DNA of 64,000 nucleotides from JBCCCJ01 sp039029315 (lineage in GTDB: Bacteria; Bacteroidota; Bacteroidia; J057), in the NCBI GenBank assembly GCA_039029315.1, contig JBCCGK010000065.1:1-64000 (forward strand). The letters are read 5' to 3'. Positions within the stretch are counted from its first letter, which is position 1; the number at the start of each line of letters is the position of its first letter. Below the pieces are notes generated by a model. The model was not told the origin of the DNA and did not search any database. It saw only the letters and a list, made by a program, of their open reading frames with translations. Positions 1 through 9,000 of this stretch are shown here, in pieces. Made by a program: the position numbers and the translations under genes.

Positions 1-44
1 CACAACCGTACATTTTTTATTTTCCTTTGTTTTTAGATTTCTTT

Positions 45-70
45 GCAACTTTTTGCCGCCAAAAAGTTGC
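45..70. terminator. perfect hairpin, possible minus-strand terminator
   Basis: An 11-base stem, GCAACTTTTTG and its complement CAAAAAGTTGC, encloses a four-base loop. Read on the minus strand it is followed by an A/T-rich run, so it could terminate a gene lying beyond the left edge. No gene is visible to its left in the window. Confidence 0.35.
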
Positions 71-203
71 GTAAAAACCGCCAAAATTCTAAGCCCAACT
101 CACAAATCCACCCCAGTTTACCGAATTTTGGGGGCCAGCTCGCCTAAACTGATAAAAGTGTATGAAAGAAATTTGAATTCCCATTTTGGCTAAAGTCAAA
201 TTA

Positions 204-366
204 AGAGACTGTTTTGGAATCTGGACTGAGAATTTTCAGGGTGTATTTTTTTCTCAGGCAAGGTTCTTTTTTGTTCTCATAGTGGTGCTATGGGAACAAA
301 AAAAGCTGCTGGATAAGGAAAAAATACGCATACAAACAATAAGTAAAAGATGTTCAAACAGTCTCT
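204..366. repeat. MITE-like 163-bp element, copy 1
   Basis: A non-coding element bounded by the terminal inverted repeat AGAGACTGTTT / AAACAGTCTCT. It contains an internal inverted repeat (TTTTTTGTTCTCATAG pairing with CTATGGGAACAAAAAA) and an outer arm pair (GTGTATTTTTT with AAAAAATACGC), so the whole unit can fold on itself. A second copy of the same length, about 85-90 percent identical by eye, lies at 17912-18074. The size, the terminal repeats and the lack of a gene fit a miniature inverted-repeat transposable element; the parent transposase is not in the window. Apart from this element and the hairpin at 45-70, nothing else is recognised in 1-453. Confidence 0.7.
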
Positions 367-453
367 AAGCATACGCCATCTATTTGGTGACCAATATGTT
401 TTTTGCCGTCTAAATGAATAACGATGCAATATTATTCATAACTCTATACCTAG

Positions 454-861
454 GTGGCTTCTTTTTCTCGTGTCCTAACAGGCTCTCAATCAGGCTATAT
501 TCTCATTTGCCTTGATCCTTCCTTTGCTATTCATGCATATTCTGTCCATCCCCTCTTTGAAGATTTGATGGAATCTGCCAAGATTTTCCTGGGTCCAAAT
601 GTTCATCTCTTTGAACAGAATACCACCAAACTCATCTTTAGGGTTCCCAACCAAAACAAGTCTGATTTTCTTGACCTCTGCCAACAGTTCAGAAATTCAT
701 TGCTTGGGCTGGAAATAGATGGGTACTCTTTCTCCCATGTGCTGTTGGTGGTAACCATGGATCACAAAGGAGAATCTCAGGATCAGATTATTCAACGACT
801 CATGCTTGGGATGGACATCAGCCAGGAGATGTTGGCTTCTAATGGCTTGTGTCTGGTATAA
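454..861 (+). CDS. hypothetical protein, 135 aa
   Basis: An open frame of 135 residues beginning with GTG at 454. The protein has mixed hydrophobic and charged composition (for example the stretches YILICLDPSF and HVLLVVTMDHKGE) typical of a small globular cytoplasmic protein. There is no signal peptide, no clear membrane segment and no motif I recognise. It converges on the beta-lactamase-family gene, whose stop lies only 8 bases beyond its own. A minus-strand frame inside it (490-684) is treated as a shadow. The function is unknown and the start is uncertain because no ATG occurs near the beginning. Confidence 0.5.
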   Translation: MASFSRVLTGSQSGYILICLDPSFAIHAYSVHPLFEDLMESAKIFLGPNVHLFEQNTTKLIFRVPNQNKSDFLDLCQQFRNSLLGLEIDGYSFSHVLLVVTMDHKGESQDQIIQRLMLGMDISQEMLASNGLCLV

Positions 862-869
862 GCGTCGAT

Positions 870-1979
870 CTAATCCTCAACAGCTCTTAGCACTTCATTG
901 ATGATGATGTCCAATGCAGCATCATACATGGGTTCGGGACCGCCATCCTGACTCAACAGTCCCCAATAAATGGTCGTGATGACAACAAGCTGATGCTCAG
1001 GAACGACAAACACAAATTGACCACCATACCCCCATGCAAAATACGCCTTGGTTGCCATGTCTTCTGTCCACCACAGATATCCATAGCTGATGGAGGTAGC
1101 CGCCCCTTGCTCAGTTCGCCAATCATACACAGGTCGTGTTGCTTCATCAACCCAGTATTCGGGCAGGATTTGTACTCCTTTATTCTTTCCATTTTGAAGA
1201 AAAAATTGTCCCAATCGTGCCAGGTCTCTCGGTCGGAGGTCTATCCCAGAGCCGCCATTGACATATCCATCTGAAAATTCATGCCATTTTGCCTCCTTGA
1301 TCCCTATTTTGGAAAACAGGTATCTATCTGCGAATTCAGCGAGCCGCATATTTGTTGCTTCCTCCAATACCACACCGAGCAAGTGAACAGCAGGTGAGTT
1401 ATAAGCAAAGGTTTCTCCTGGCGCGTCAGACATCGGCTGGTCCAGCAAATATTTGATTTTATCATCAGCCTGAAACCAATCATTGTATCCAATACTTCCT
1501 GATTCTTCCCACTCAAATCCGCTACTCATTGTCAGCAAGTCCCTGATGCGAATGGATTTCTGATCATCCGATAGAGGAGCAATTGATTCTGGCCAATAGG
1601 CATCGATGGTCTCCTCCAATGTCTGAATATATCCCTCTTTCAGTGCGATCCCGGTCAAAGTCGATACCACACTTTTCGTCACAGATCTGACATCATTCAA
1701 GCTGTCCGCATGGTTTCCGTGAAAGTATTCTTCCAGCACCAAATGGCCATTTTTCACCACCAACAGGCTTAAGAATCGTGGGATATCCTCTGCTTTCTCG
1801 ACTGCATTTGAAAGAATCTTTTTGTTCATTCCCACCTCTTTGGGGCTCGCTGTTTGCCAACTTGTCAGGTCAATACCATCGGTGGGGGGAATCAATTCAA
1901 CTGGTGTGCAGCTCCCAAACACAGTGATAAGAAGAACTCCAACACAAAAACAGACTGGATGTATTCGTAGCATATGCAT
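870..1979 (-). CDS. serine hydrolase, beta-lactamase (class C-like) family lipoprotein
   Basis: A 369-residue protein. The start is placed at the ATG at 1979 because it opens a lipoprotein signal peptide (MHMLRIHPVCFCVGVLLITVFGSC, cysteine in a VFGSC lipobox); upstream in-frame codons would add an improbable 60-residue leader. The catalytic SxxK motif is visible in RSVTKSVVS, the second motif is in FAYNSPAVHLLG, and the third, KTG-like position is WGYGGQFVFVVPE, as in COG1680 proteins (AmpC, esterase EstB and DD-peptidase relatives). It is predicted to be anchored to the periplasmic or outer face. Substrate cannot be inferred; true antibiotic resistance is not implied. It is transcribed divergently from the lipoprotein gene at 2043, with 63 bases between the starts. 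Confidence 0.88.
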   Translation of the reverse strand: MHMLRIHPVCFCVGVLLITVFGSCTPVELIPPTDGIDLTSWQTASPKEVGMNKKILSNAVEKAEDIPRFLSLLVVKNGHLVLEEYFHGNHADSLNDVRSVTKSVVSTLTGIALKEGYIQTLEETIDAYWPESIAPLSDDQKSIRIRDLLTMSSGFEWEESGSIGYNDWFQADDKIKYLLDQPMSDAPGETFAYNSPAVHLLGVVLEEATNMRLAEFADRYLFSKIGIKEAKWHEFSDGYVNGGSGIDLRPRDLARLGQFFLQNGKNKGVQILPEYWVDEATRPVYDWRTEQGAATSISYGYLWWTEDMATKAYFAWGYGGQFVFVVPEHQLVVITTIYWGLLSQDGGPEPMYDAALDIIINEVLRAVED

Positions 1980-2042
1980 AGTAGTGAATGGATAAGGATG
2001 TCCTGTAATTATTCGTATTTTTCGGACAAAAGCCAGTACCTC

Positions 2043-2840
2043 ATGCAAATTCGCATCTTTCCCATTTCGTATTTTCTTCTCATGATCGGGCTTCTTTGGG
2101 CCTGTTCTCCTTCTCCAACAACCCAAATTCAATCCCCGGAGATAGACCCATTTGCTCATATTTCAGACCTACAGGCCAGGAAGGTTCTGATCAGCAGTAT
2201 GGAAGCCATGGGTGGGCTGGCCAAATGGAGATCAAAGAAACAACTCAGTTTTCAGAAAGAGTACGCCTTGCTGCTAGAAAATGGGGAGGTGGAAGCTTCA
2301 GCCAATCAACAACATCGCTATTCTTATGAGCCAAACAAGATCGAGATTGCCTGGCAAACCAATGATCAGCAACATCTTTTGGTTCAGGAAAATGGGGAGA
2401 TCGTCAAAACCATTGACGGCCAAATAGACAGCTTGGCAAGCCAGAGCAAGCTAACCAATACCATCCTCAGTTCTACCTTCGTCATAGATATCCCTTTCAA
2501 ATTGCTGGATCCGGGAGCCGAGATCCGGTACCGAGGACAAGAAAGTCTGGAAAACGGACAACAAGTGGAAGTCATTCAGGCTAGCTACAGTCCCGCCACG
2601 CATGTCAATCACAGCACTCCGGATATCTGGAAATTGTATATGGACAAAAACAGCCACAAACTTGTCGGATACATGGTTCAACATGCGGATCACTTTAGTT
2701 ATGTACGCAACCTCAGTGATACAATTGTGGATGGATTTACCTGTGTGACAGAGCGGGAGAGTTATCGGGTAGACAGTCTGAGGAATATTCTCTACCTAAG
2801 GGCAACGTATGCTTATAAGAATTATCAGTTTAGATGGTAA
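2043..2840 (+). CDS. lipoprotein, DUF6503-like
   Basis: A 265-residue lipoprotein. The ATG at 2043 was chosen because it starts a signal peptide ending in a lipobox (FLLMIGLLWAC); the longer frame from 1974 would overlap the divergent gene's leader. After the cysteine comes a segment with the pattern ARKVLISSMEAMGGLAKWRSKKQLSFQK, which resembles the start of the Bacteroidota DUF6503 family, followed by beta-rich sequence similar in feel to LolA/outer-membrane lipoprotein-sorting folds. The family assignment is from memory of the pattern, not a search. Its role is unknown. A broken sulfatase fragment follows immediately downstream. Confidence 0.75.
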   Translation: MQIRIFPISYFLLMIGLLWACSPSPTTQIQSPEIDPFAHISDLQARKVLISSMEAMGGLAKWRSKKQLSFQKEYALLLENGEVEASANQQHRYSYEPNKIEIAWQTNDQQHLLVQENGEIVKTIDGQIDSLASQSKLTNTILSSTFVIDIPFKLLDPGAEIRYRGQESLENGQQVEVIQASYSPATHVNHSTPDIWKLYMDKNSHKLVGYMVQHADHFSYVRNLSDTIVDGFTCVTERESYRVDSLRNILYLRATYAYKNYQFRW

Positions 2841-3096
2841 TCCAAACAATGGCTCGCCAGGAAGTCGAGAGGTTTCAGGTCCTAACCAAAAGATTGAGTT
2901 ACACAGCATGCAGTTGTTCATCATGATGCGCGATCCTGGAGAAGGAAACAATGTGATCGATCTCTATCCTGAGAAACGGGATGAATTACTTGTTCTGGTA
3001 GAAGAGGCCAGATCGGAGCTTAGGGACAAATTGACCGATCGGATTGGAAGAGGGGTCCGGCCTGTAGGACAACTACCTGAAGTGGACAAAAATTAG
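2838..3096 (+). pseudogene. sulfatase C-terminal remnant
   Basis: The open frame here (open from 2809, overlapping the previous gene) encodes about 86 residues matching the tail of arylsulfatases: KIEL...LFIMMRDPGEGNNVIDLYPEKRDELLVLVEEARSELRDKLT followed by GRGVRPVGQL. In family members this corresponds to the usual DPGE-x-N-(V/L)-(I/A) segment, the last helix, and the G-x-x-VRPxG tail of a protein of about 450-550 residues. The catalytic N-terminal domain with its C/S-x-P-x-R motif is absent, and what lies upstream is an unrelated lipoprotein gene. It is therefore a 5'-truncated relic, with no credible start codon of its own. Confidence 0.65.
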
Positions 3097-3212
3097 ATCG
3101 CCCTCTCAATCGTGACATGGGAGACTACCAATGTGCCTTCAAGGAGGAGAAATTTGTTCTCACGAGCATCTTTCAATCAGAATTCCCTACTTTGCACAAA
3201 AATTCTGTCTTG

Positions 3213-4100
3213 ATGAGATATCTCGCCCTCCTTTTCATCCTTCTTTCCCTTGGTTGTTTCACGGGGACCCGTCAATATGCAGATGAATTTCCGATGTTCG
3301 ATCCGCCGGTATGTATCAGTGAGATGGATGGCATGGTGTATGAAACATCAGGTTTGATTTATTGGGATGATATGCTTTGGACATTGAACGATAGCGGAGA
3401 TGATCCAAAACTGTATCAGGTGGATACCCAAACCGGAGATGTTCTTCGAACCGTGTGGATCAAGGGAGCAGACAATGTAGATTGGGAAGAATTGGCGCAG
3501 GACTCCAGCTACCTCTATATCGGTGACATCGGCAACAACAATGGAGACCGACAGGACCTCCGCATCTATAAGGTTTCAAAATCTGCCCTCATCCTATCTT
3601 CTGTTGATAGCATTCTTGCTGAGGGAATGATTGCCTATTCTTACCCTGAGCAAACCAATTTTCAGCCAAACAATCACCACAATTTCGATTGTGAAGGCTT
3701 TATCAGCATGGGAGACAGTTTGTATCTATTCACCAAGAACAGGGGGGATGGTCAGACCTATCAATACGCTCTTCCCAAAGAAGCTGGAACTTATGATGCT
3801 GCCTACCAGGGAAGATTTGATGTAAAAGGAACCATTACAGCTGCCGACTACCAAGCCAGTACACAGCAGCTTGTTCTGACAGGATACAATTGGGATCAAA
3901 ATCCCTGGCCATTTATCTGGGTGTTTTCAGATGTACAAGGACATCAGTTCTTGCAAGGAACTGCCCGCCGCTTCAATCTCGAACCCCATACACAGATCGA
4001 AGCCATTTGCTTTTCCTCACACACGCACCTTTATCTTTCCTGTGAGAAAAACAATACACCTGAAGCGCGACTCTATTGCTTCTCTATAGACGAATTGTAG
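3213..4100 (+). CDS. lipoprotein with beta-propeller-like repeats
   Basis: A 295-residue protein. The ATG at 3213 starts a lipoprotein signal peptide (MRYLALLFILLSLGC); the upstream frame to 3117 would place 32 charged residues before it. The body has the pattern ETSGLIYWDDMLWTLNDSGDDPKLYQVD...NVDWEELAQDSSYLYIGDIGNNNGDRQDLRIYKV, repeated more loosely downstream (DCEGFISMGDSLYLFTKNRGDG, TQIEAICFSSHTHLYLSCEKNN). This is a recurrent Bacteroidota extracellular six-bladed propeller-like family with no established biochemical activity. Predicted location is the outer membrane or periplasm. The yidD gene follows 20 bases after the stop. Confidence 0.75.
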   Translation: MRYLALLFILLSLGCFTGTRQYADEFPMFDPPVCISEMDGMVYETSGLIYWDDMLWTLNDSGDDPKLYQVDTQTGDVLRTVWIKGADNVDWEELAQDSSYLYIGDIGNNNGDRQDLRIYKVSKSALILSSVDSILAEGMIAYSYPEQTNFQPNNHHNFDCEGFISMGDSLYLFTKNRGDGQTYQYALPKEAGTYDAAYQGRFDVKGTITAADYQASTQQLVLTGYNWDQNPWPFIWVFSDVQGHQFLQGTARRFNLEPHTQIEAICFSSHTHLYLSCEKNNTPEARLYCFSIDEL

Positions 4101-4120
4101 AGATTTACGTATCTTTAAGT

Positions 4121-4390
4121 ATGATTCGACAAGCAGTGAGTGCTGTATTTGTAGCGTTGATTCGCATATATCAATATGCGATTTCTCCTTTCTTTCCTGC
4201 TGCATGCAGATATACCCCAACATGTTCCAGCTATGCTGTCCAGGCCATCAAACTCCACGGGCCCTTCAAAGGAGGGTGGTTGGCAGTCAAAAGGATTGGC
4301 AGTTGCCATCCGTGGGGAGGCAGCGGATATGATCCCGTCCCCGGAAGTGAATCTCCCTCAGAGTCCGTTGATCAAGCAAACAAAGAATAA
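4121..4390 (+). CDS. yidD: membrane protein insertion efficiency factor YidD
   Basis: An 89-residue protein starting at the ATG at 4121 (MIRQAVSAVFVALIRIYQYAISP). It carries the YidD signature: an amphipathic N-terminal helix, then FFPAACRYTPTCSSYAVQAIKLHGPFKGGWLAVKRIGSCHPWGGSGYDPVP, including the three cysteines and the HPWGGSGYDPVP end. The family assists YidC/Sec membrane protein insertion. The usual neighbours rnpA and yidC are not here, which is common in Bacteroidota. The upstream in-frame extension to 4076 overlaps the previous gene and is not needed. Confidence 0.95.
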   Translation: MIRQAVSAVFVALIRIYQYAISPFFPAACRYTPTCSSYAVQAIKLHGPFKGGWLAVKRIGSCHPWGGSGYDPVPGSESPSESVDQANKE

Positions 4391-4405
4391 GCCTTTGGCC
4401 CCTGT

Positions 4406-4642
4406 TTACAAATGTTTGTGCTTTCCGTCGCAAAAGGGCTGATTCCCAGTAATCTTACAACCGCATAAAGCGACCTTTTTCCCTTCTTCCAATACTGTTT
4501 TTACAGGAGAAAATTCTGATCCGTGATGGGCCCCATCACAGAAAGGTTGCTTGCTACTTTTTCCACAAGCACACCAAAAATAGGTTCCTGCTTCCAGCTC
4601 GAGCACATAGGGTTGTTTCTGTGGAATGTTTGGTTCTGCCAT
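4406..4642 (-). CDS. CDGSH iron-sulfur domain protein
   Basis: A 78-residue protein containing two CDGSH motifs: CACGKSSKQPFCDGAHH at about residues 24-40 and CGCKITGNQPFCDGKHKHL at the C-terminus. Each has the C-x-C...C-D-G-x-H ligand set for a [2Fe-2S] cluster with three Cys and one His. Tandem CDGSH proteins of this size are soluble bacterial homologues of mitoNEET/MiNT, associated with redox or iron-sulfur handling. It converges on yidD, with 15 bases between the ends. There is no signal peptide. Confidence 0.93.
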   Translation of the reverse strand: MAEPNIPQKQPYVLELEAGTYFWCACGKSSKQPFCDGAHHGSEFSPVKTVLEEGKKVALCGCKITGNQPFCDGKHKHL

Positions 4643-4781
4643 AGTGTAAGATCTTTGATAAAAAGGACTAAACAGCCGAAGATAAGAAAAAGGCTAAACA
4701 TCATTTCATTCAATAACTATTGAATCTATTCATACGGAAGGAATATTCATTCGAAAAATATATTAAATTACATAATCGAAC

Positions 4782-4789
4782 TATGTTTG
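4782..4789 (+). promoter_or_regulatory. candidate -7 element TATGTTTG
   Basis: TATGTTTG matches the Bacteroidota -7 consensus TAnnTTTG and lies in a 219-base A/T-rich intergenic region, 72 bases upstream of the preferred glycosyltransferase start at 4862. No good TTTG stands 19 bases upstream, so the call is weak. Confidence 0.35.
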
Positions 4790-4861
4790 ATTTGGATGTT
4801 TTGAGATTTGATAAATATATTTTCAAAAAATAAGTTTGTGTCTCAACAAAGGAAAGAGAAT

Positions 4862-6004
4862 ATGCAAAGGAAACTCAATGTTGCGATCATTGGCGTGGTA
4901 GGTGTACCTGCACGCTACGGAGGGCTGGAAACCATGGCCCATCATTTTGTCCTGAATCTTGCAGATCAGTACAACATCACTGTTTACAACAGTACCAAAA
5001 AGTACGAAGCCAAAGAAAGAACACCAGAATGGAATGGTGCCAAAATCGTTTACTTGCCATTCAGCGCCAATGGTGCCCAAAGTGTCATCTACGATATCAC
5101 GGCCATGTTGCATGCCATTTTTCGGAATGACGTATTGGTGGTTTTGGGGGTATCCGGTTGTCTGATTCTTCCCCTCTTAAAACTTCTTTTTCGGTCCAAA
5201 AAAATCCTGGTCAATATTGATGGACTGGAATGGCGCCGACCCAAATGGGGAAAATTTGCAAAATGGTATCTCAAATTGGCTGAAAGTCTTTCTATCAAAC
5301 ATGCTGATCGAATCATTGCTGACAATGATGGCATCAAGGATTATGTGCATGAGGTGTATGGCAGGCCCCAGGCTGATATGATTGCCTATGGCGGAGATCA
5401 TGCCCAATCTGCTGAAATCCTTCCAGAGGATAGAATCAAGTACCCTTTTCTCAACAGCAAGTATGCGGTGAAAGCCTGTCGAATCGAACCAGAAAATAAC
5501 CTGGAGATGATTCTGGAAGGTTTTTCTCGCTTTTCTGATCTGTCTATTGTCATTCTGGGCAATTGGGTAGACAGTGCCTTTGGTAGAGGTTTAAGAGAAA
5601 AATACGGCAAGTATGAGCATATCTATATGCTGGATTTTATCAGAGATCGAAGAGTACTGGACATGTTGCGATCCAATGCTTATGTATATGTCCATGGGCA
5701 TAGTGCAGGTGGAACCAATCCTTCGCTGGTAGAGGCAATGAATTTGCGTCTCCCGACGATCGCTTTCGACTGCATCTTCAACAGAGCAAGTACAGAAAAC
5801 GAGGCACTGTTTTTCAACACTTCTGACCAACTCCTCTCACTACTACAAAACCTGACGGATGAGCAACGGGAAGAAATTGGAGAAAGGCTCCAGGCAATCG
5901 CCCAAAGAAGATATACCTGGAAAGCGATTTCGAATCAATACGCTCAGTCAATAGAGGCTGCCATGGGACATGCCCAGGTGGAGGCGACTCCAGTACATGC
6001 CTAA
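4862..6004 (+). CDS. DUF1972 / GT4-type glycosyltransferase
   Basis: A 380-residue protein from the ATG at 4862 (398 if the ATG at 4808 is used). The N-terminus NVAIIGVVGVPARYGGLETMAHHFV is the DUF1972 signature found in rhamnosyltransferase-like GT4 enzymes of capsule and O-antigen clusters. The C-terminal Rossmann half carries HGHSAGGTNPSLVEAMNLRLPTIAFD, the nucleotide-sugar binding region with the E-x7-E-like segment. It is predicted to be a cytoplasmic or peripheral enzyme transferring a sugar from an NDP-sugar to a lipid-linked glycan. A WecA-type initiating transferase lies at 12217, which supports a surface polysaccharide role. Donor and acceptor are not determinable. The ATG at 4862 is preferred because the family normally begins just before the first beta strand. 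Confidence 0.88.
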   Translation: MQRKLNVAIIGVVGVPARYGGLETMAHHFVLNLADQYNITVYNSTKKYEAKERTPEWNGAKIVYLPFSANGAQSVIYDITAMLHAIFRNDVLVVLGVSGCLILPLLKLLFRSKKILVNIDGLEWRRPKWGKFAKWYLKLAESLSIKHADRIIADNDGIKDYVHEVYGRPQADMIAYGGDHAQSAEILPEDRIKYPFLNSKYAVKACRIEPENNLEMILEGFSRFSDLSIVILGNWVDSAFGRGLREKYGKYEHIYMLDFIRDRRVLDMLRSNAYVYVHGHSAGGTNPSLVEAMNLRLPTIAFDCIFNRASTENEALFFNTSDQLLSLLQNLTDEQREEIGERLQAIAQRRYTWKAISNQYAQSIEAAMGHAQVEATPVHA

Positions 6005-6052
6005 TTGTCCATATTTCCATATACTCATCCATAGACCTTATCCAGATATAAC

Positions 6053-9000
6053 ATGGAAAGAATAAGCCTGCTGGGAGTTGGCATTGGCCATGTGATCTAT
6101 CCTGTCCAAAAGTTCTTCTTGCTGCTTGGCTATATCCTGCTATGTACCGGAATACCAACTGGGCTTCAGGCTCAGTTGGTAACCACTGTGGCAGGAACAG
6201 TCGAAACACCAGGAGATGATGATGGGCATGCCATCAATGATGCGCTTTTCAGCAACCCTCACGGTATCGCATCTGACAAATTCGGGAGAATTTATGTTGC
6301 AGATAGATGGAATCACAAAATTCGGGTTCTTGATACGAGAACAGATTCCGTCTATACCCTGGCAGGAACAGGAACGATTGGGACAGACGATGGGCCTGGC
6401 CATCTCGCAAGATTTTACTCCCCTTGGGGATTGACTTGTGATTCTCTCGGGACTGTCTATGTAGCAGACACCAAGAATCAATTGATTCGAAAAATTGATA
6501 CCCTCGGAAATGTGACTACATATGCAGGTTCTGGCACCTTTGGCGTGATGGACGGTCCATCCGCTAGTGCAAGGTTTGCTGATCCTACAGGCATCACCAT
6601 CGCGGTAGATGGAACAATCTTTTTATGTGATCATGTAGCACATACCATCCGAAAAATCACCCCTGCAGGAGTTGTAACAACCATTGCAGGCGCTGCCTTT
6701 TTGGAGGGAGATACAGATGGAACTGGTTCGCAGGCCAGATTCAACCGCCCATATGGAATTGAGTTGAATGCTGCTGGAGATATTCTGATTGCTGACGAAT
6801 GGAATCACAAGATCAGAAAAGTCAGTCCAAATGGATTTACCACCACCATCGCAGGCTCAGGTTTATTGGGAAGTGATGATGGGCCAGCATCTACTGCAAG
6901 ATTCAATTATCCCTGGGATGTAGTCGAAGACAAAGATGGAGCTATCTATGTAATGGATGGGTACAATCACATCATTCGCCGGATTCACAATGGATCGGTG
7001 GTTACCTGGGTTGGCACTTCGGGTGAGACTGGCGGACAAGACGGGTATGGGATCAATGCTTCTTTCAGCGGTGCGACAGCGATTTGTTATCATCCACGAA
7101 CAGACTACCTCTATATCGGAGATGCTTTCAACGATTTGGTCCGACGTGTTGAAAAAAGTTCAGGGGTAAATGTATCCTCTTCGACACATCTCAATGGAGA
7201 CACAGCCTGTTTGGGAGAAACGGCAACATTCGTAGCAGCGCCGGATTTTTATCAATCCTATGATTTCCAGATTGGAGGTGTCAGTGTTCAGAATTCAAGC
7301 AGCACCATCTTTGAACTTCTGCTCTCTACGGTCGGAGAGGTAGAACTTACAGTTGAGGCTGCTCATATAGATGGGTACACAGTTGTTTCCAGTCCATTTA
7401 TCCTGGAAGTGGTTCAACCGCCAACTTCTGATTTTTCCTATACCATTCAAAGCGAATCGGGAAATGGGTATGAGGTTGCTTTCCAATCCCTGGGCTCAGG
7501 CGGGCTAGCATGGAGATGGAATTTTGGAGACACACTCTCAGGTCCGGCCAATACATCGACGCTTGAGAATCCGACTCATTTGTATCAATCTGAAGGAGCG
7601 TATGATGTAAGTTTGGTAACAATAGGCCAGGGAGGCTGTACGGATAGCCTCCATCGTGAACGCTTCGTCGCATTTCTCAGTCTCGATAGCTCTCCATTAG
7701 TCATTCAGCCTGAAGATAGTCTGTGTGCAGGGGAGTTGATTACGTTCACGGCCAACACATCTATCTATTCTTCCTATTTGTTTTATGTCAATGAACAACT
7801 TGTTCAGTCGGGCACCTCTCTATCCTACTCCCATCTCTTTGATCAACAAGGACCTCAATCAGTCTATGTGGTTGGGATAGAGGCAAATGGTGACTCTACC
7901 TATGCCAATAGCATTGACTTCTATGTAGCAGCGTATCCAGTTTCAGATTTTAGCGTTACAGTAGAGGAGCAAAATGAACAAGGATTTACCGTTTCATTTG
8001 ACTATATAGGCAGTGGAGCCCTCAGCTGGTTATGGAACTTTGGAGACAGTACTTCCGGGCCGGACAATCAGTCATTTGCCCAAAATCCTACCCATATCTA
8101 TACAGAAGCAGGCAGCTATGATGTGCAATTGATCAGTATAGGAGAAGGTGGTTGTGCAGATAGTCTCCTGAAAGCCGATGCTGTCGCCTTGTTGGAACTT
8201 CATAGCCTCCCGGAAGAATTGGCAGCTGACGATACCTTATGTGTCGGTAGCTCTACGAAGTTTGTCGCTTTGCCTGACATTTTCGATTCCTATACCTTTT
8301 CTATCAATGGAGAGGTTCTCCAGAATTCTCCCAGCAATGAGTTCGATTATGTCTTCGAATTTGTGCGCACAGATGAGATTCAGGTAACAGGACTGCAATC
8401 CAACGGAAAAAGCGCAAATTCCATTTTGCTTCCCATTCATGTAGTCGCCTATCCACAAGCCGAAATCGCCTATGAGATTCTCGGTCAGATCGATCAAGGA
8501 TTTGAAGTGGAGTTCGAATACACAGGCACTGGTGCCAACAACTTTCTCTGGGATTTTGGAGATCCCCAATCAGGGCCAGACAATGTATCTACCCTGTCCC
8601 AACCAATTCATCTCTATCAGGAAGAAGGCTTGTATGACGTACAATTGATCGCCACTGGAGCTGGTGGGTGCAAGGATACCATTCTAAAACAGGATTTCGT
8701 CATCTTGCTGGATGTGCTGGCCTCCACCATTGAAAGAAATGACACTGTCTGTGTAGGACATGCGTGTACATTTTCGGCCAACACAGACATTTTTGAAGCG
8801 TATGTCTTTTCTGTAAATGGCATGCAAGTCCAGGCATCTGCATCCTCAGAATATTCCACCATATTCAACAGCAGTGGCCAATATTCGATTTCCATTGCAG
8901 GAAGACTGGCTGATGGCCAAATCGTCCAATCTTCTGATTTTGTATTTGAGGTGACAGATGTACCCAGCATCGACTTCGTGATGACTGATCAGACTCTCGA

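Noticed and set aside
186..368. 60-residue plus-strand frame
   Set aside because: It lies inside the MITE-like element, whose second copy does not preserve the frame; it is a by-product of the repeat.
870..1979. Antibiotic-resistance beta-lactamase
   Set aside because: Only the general serine hydrolase motifs are present; this broad family is mostly esterases or peptidases and nothing supports a resistance role.
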